Assembly (NCBI GenBank): GCA_036741775.1
Contig: DAINRQ010000027.1
Location: 3,788-67,787, forward strand
Length of the DNA: 64,000 bases
Origin: JAJKIV01 sp036741775
Lineage (GTDB): Bacteria; Gemmatimonadota; Gemmatimonadetes; Gemmatimonadales; Gemmatimonadaceae
Direction: 5' to 3'
Positions within the stretch are counted from its first letter, which is position 1. Each line of letters starts with the position of its first letter. The notes under the pieces were generated by a model. It was not told the DNA's origin. It did no database searches and worked only from the letters and a program-made list of their open reading frames with translations. Shown here piece by piece: positions 62,657 to 64,000 of this stretch. Made by a program: the position numbers and the translations under genes.

Positions 62657-64000
62657 CCTGTCCCCCGCCCTCCTCACGGTCGCACCACGCGTAGTCACGG
62701 AGGAGCGGCGGGGCGGGCTGGTGTGGGTGGACGCTCGAGGCCTCGACGCCGAGCGCGTGGCGCGCGAGGCGTTAGGCGTGCTGCTGCGGCTCGGTCTGTC
62801 GAACGTGAAGGTGGGTATTGGGAAGACAGCCATCGTCGCGGAAATCACCGCAGCAGCGGGAACCGGTTCCCCGTTCCCGGTTCCCATTTCGTTAGGCGCA
62901 CACCCCGTCTCCATTCTCGAGCCCGATCCCGCCCTCGCCACGCTCCTCGACGGCATCGGCGTCGAGACGTGCGGCGACCTCGCGGCGCTCGAGGCCGAGT
63001 CGGTCGAAGTGCGCCTCGGCGCCGAGGGCGTGCGGCTCTGGAAGCTCGCGCGCGGCGAGGACGATCGGCTCATCTTCTCGCCCCTCCCGCGCGAGATGCC
63101 GCACGCGTCGCTCGAGTGGAGCGACTACGCGCTCAGCGACACGGAGCGGCTCCTCTTCTCGGTGAACGCGCTGCTCGGCACGGTGTGCGAGCGGCTCGTG
63201 GAACGGGGATCGCTCGCACGGGAGATGATACTCGACCTGCAGCTGGCGAACCGGAGCACGTTGGCAAATACCATTCGTGCGGGCCGCCCGACGGCGAGCC
63301 GCAAGACCTGGCTCCGGCTCGCGCGCCTAACGCTGGAGCGCCTGGTGCTGCCGGCGGGCGTCGTCGGCCTCACGCTGCGGGCGGCGGCGGTCGTCACGGA
63401 TGACGGTCAGCAAGGCGACCTGTTCGACCGTGGGTTCGCGACGGCGGCCGCGACCGAAGCGGCGCTCGCGTCGCTCGCCGAGGATCAAGGGGATGTGGTG
63501 GTCGTACCGGAGAACACGGCGCACCCGCTGCTCGAGCGAAGGACGGTGTGGGTCGGACATCATCGCGAATCGGGCGGGTGCCCGCCGAAGGCGGGCGGGG
63601 GGAATCGGGAATCGACCGGCCCCGGGACGCGTCGACCGCGACGCAGCCAACCTTCGGCGTCCGCTGTTCCCGATTCCCGATTCCCGATTCCCGGTTCCCG
63701 ACAATTGTTCCCGGTTCCCGATGTTCCAGACTCCCGACTCACCCTGTATCTGCTTCCCACCCCTCGCGCGATCGAAGCGCGCACCGAGGCGCGACGCGAT
63801 CACGTCGTGCCCACCGCATATCGCGACGGCGGCGCGTGGTACGCGGTGCTCTCGGCGGCGGGGCCTGATCGCGTGTCGGGCGAGCGGTGGGGGGATGGGT
63901 TCGCGCGTGAGTACTACCGGTGTGTCATTGACGATGGAGGAATGGTGTGGCTGTATCGCGATGCGCGGGCGGATGGGTGGTACCTCCATGGATGGTGGGA
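62601..64000 (+). CDS. imuB: ImuB-type Y-family polymerase homologue, 3'-incomplete, with repeat insertions
   Basis: An open frame of 466 codons runs from ATG 62601 past the window edge. It contains WVDARGLDAERVAREALGVL, GVGIGK-like VKVGIGKTAIVAEI, GIGVETCGDLAALEAESV (HhH-like) and a C-terminal DUF6504-like domain (GERWGDGFAREYYRC, GMVWLYRDARADGWYLHGWW). ImuB is a catalytically dead polymerase that bridges DnaE2 to the clamp. The N-terminus is shorter than usual. Two blocks are repeat-encoded: SPFPVP at ~89-95 and ~325-382 (PDSRFPIPGSRQLFPVP). Both keep frame. Confidence 0.78.
   Translation, partial: MFVCLWSPAWRTAADSLADLSPALLTVAPRVVTEERRGGLVWVDARGLDAERVAREALGVLLRLGLSNVKVGIGKTAIVAEITAAAGTGSPFPVPISLGAHPVSILEPDPALATLLDGIGVETCGDLAALEAESVEVRLGAEGVRLWKLARGEDDRLIFSPLPREMPHASLEWSDYALSDTERLLFSVNALLGTVCERLVERGSLAREMILDLQLANRSTLANTIRAGRPTASRKTWLRLARLTLERLVLPAGVVGLTLRAAAVVTDDGQQGDLFDRGFATAAATEAALASLAEDQGDVVVVPENTAHPLLERRTVWVGHHRESGGCPPKAGGGNRESTGPGTRRPRRSQPSASAVPDSRFPIPGSRQLFPVPDVPDSRLTLYLLPTPRAIEARTEARRDHVVPTAYRDGGAWYAVLSAAGPDRVSGERWGDGFAREYYRCVIDDGGMVWLYRDARADGWYLHGWW
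62865..62885. repeat. Heptamers inside imuB, site 1
   Basis: GGTTCCC, CGTTCCC and GGTTCCC run consecutively in frame, encoding SPFPVP. Confidence 0.85.
63598..63720. repeat. Heptamer fold-back inside imuB, site 2
   Basis: Two GGGAATC units (63600-63613) face GATTCCC x3 and GGTTCCC (63672-63699), then further GGTTCCC. The arms are inverted, with ~55 bp between, all inside the open reading frame. Confidence 0.88.

Noticed and set aside
1..64000. tRNA, rRNA, CRISPR array or transposase gene
   Set aside because: No cloverleaf, rRNA core, spaced direct repeats or transposase motifs were seen; heptamer arrays have no spacers.

Overview
The window is high-GC bacterial DNA of an accessory-rich, Gram-negative type: TonB receptor, porin, OmpA-family protein, lipoproteins. 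The mix of GH57-type glycogen enzymes, a DapA-like/epimerase pair, many ECF/two-component regulators and a homologue of the small Bacteroidetes protein misnamed 'ABC transporter ATPase' suggests Gemmatimonadota or a near relative. That assignment is an inference; no rRNA or universal marker is present.

Layout. 0.4-3.3 kb: minus-strand operon of a di-haem oxidoreductase (DUF1111), a Rieske protein and a porin. 3.6-23 kb: a minus-strand alpha-glucan/glucan block with two GH57 proteins (one a branching enzyme), glycogen synthase, alpha-glucan phosphorylase, a secreted TPR protein and a 2944-residue cyclic beta-glucan synthase-like giant. 23.2-26.2 kb: a membrane protein and a TonB receptor, divergent from a GAF histidine kinase with an unusual C-terminal domain. 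28.6-33 kb: DUF485-ActP-histidine kinase-response regulator, an acetate-uptake and sensing operon. 33.2-38.9 kb: a lipoprotein, DinB, an ECF sigma factor coupled to a membrane protein with a glycogen-binding (CBM48-like) domain, and an epimerase plus DapA-like pair. 39-42.9 kb: three CPA2 cation/proton antiporters in tandem. 43.5-46.4 kb: DinB, TetR, SDR and AlkA. 46.5-49 kb: two small hydrophilic proteins (one with a FlgM-like tail), a FliA/WhiG-type sigma factor and a histidine-kinase-like protein. 49.3-56.6 kb: envelope and stress genes. 56.7-61.7 kb: surface polysaccharide genes (GT2, rfbD, rfbC, NeuD-like, UDP-glucuronate epimerase-like). 62-64 kb: imuA and imuB; imuB runs off the right edge.

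The most unusual content lies between the genes. Many spacers are built from 7-bp tandem repeats (units such as GGGAATC, AGCTATC, AGTCGCT, AGCTGGT), often arranged as large nested fold-backs. Several other spacers hold long perfect palindromes without a loop (42, 58 and 40 bp). A third family carries a GGGGTCRGAGTC core inside 100-400 bp fold-back elements. These repeats reach into genes: they supply C-terminal tails and stop codons for several proteins, abut start codons, and interrupt imuB in frame. A separate 7-mer, GTTAGGC/GCCTAAC, is scattered through coding and non-coding DNA far above simple expectation. No tRNA, rRNA, CRISPR array or transposase gene was recognised.
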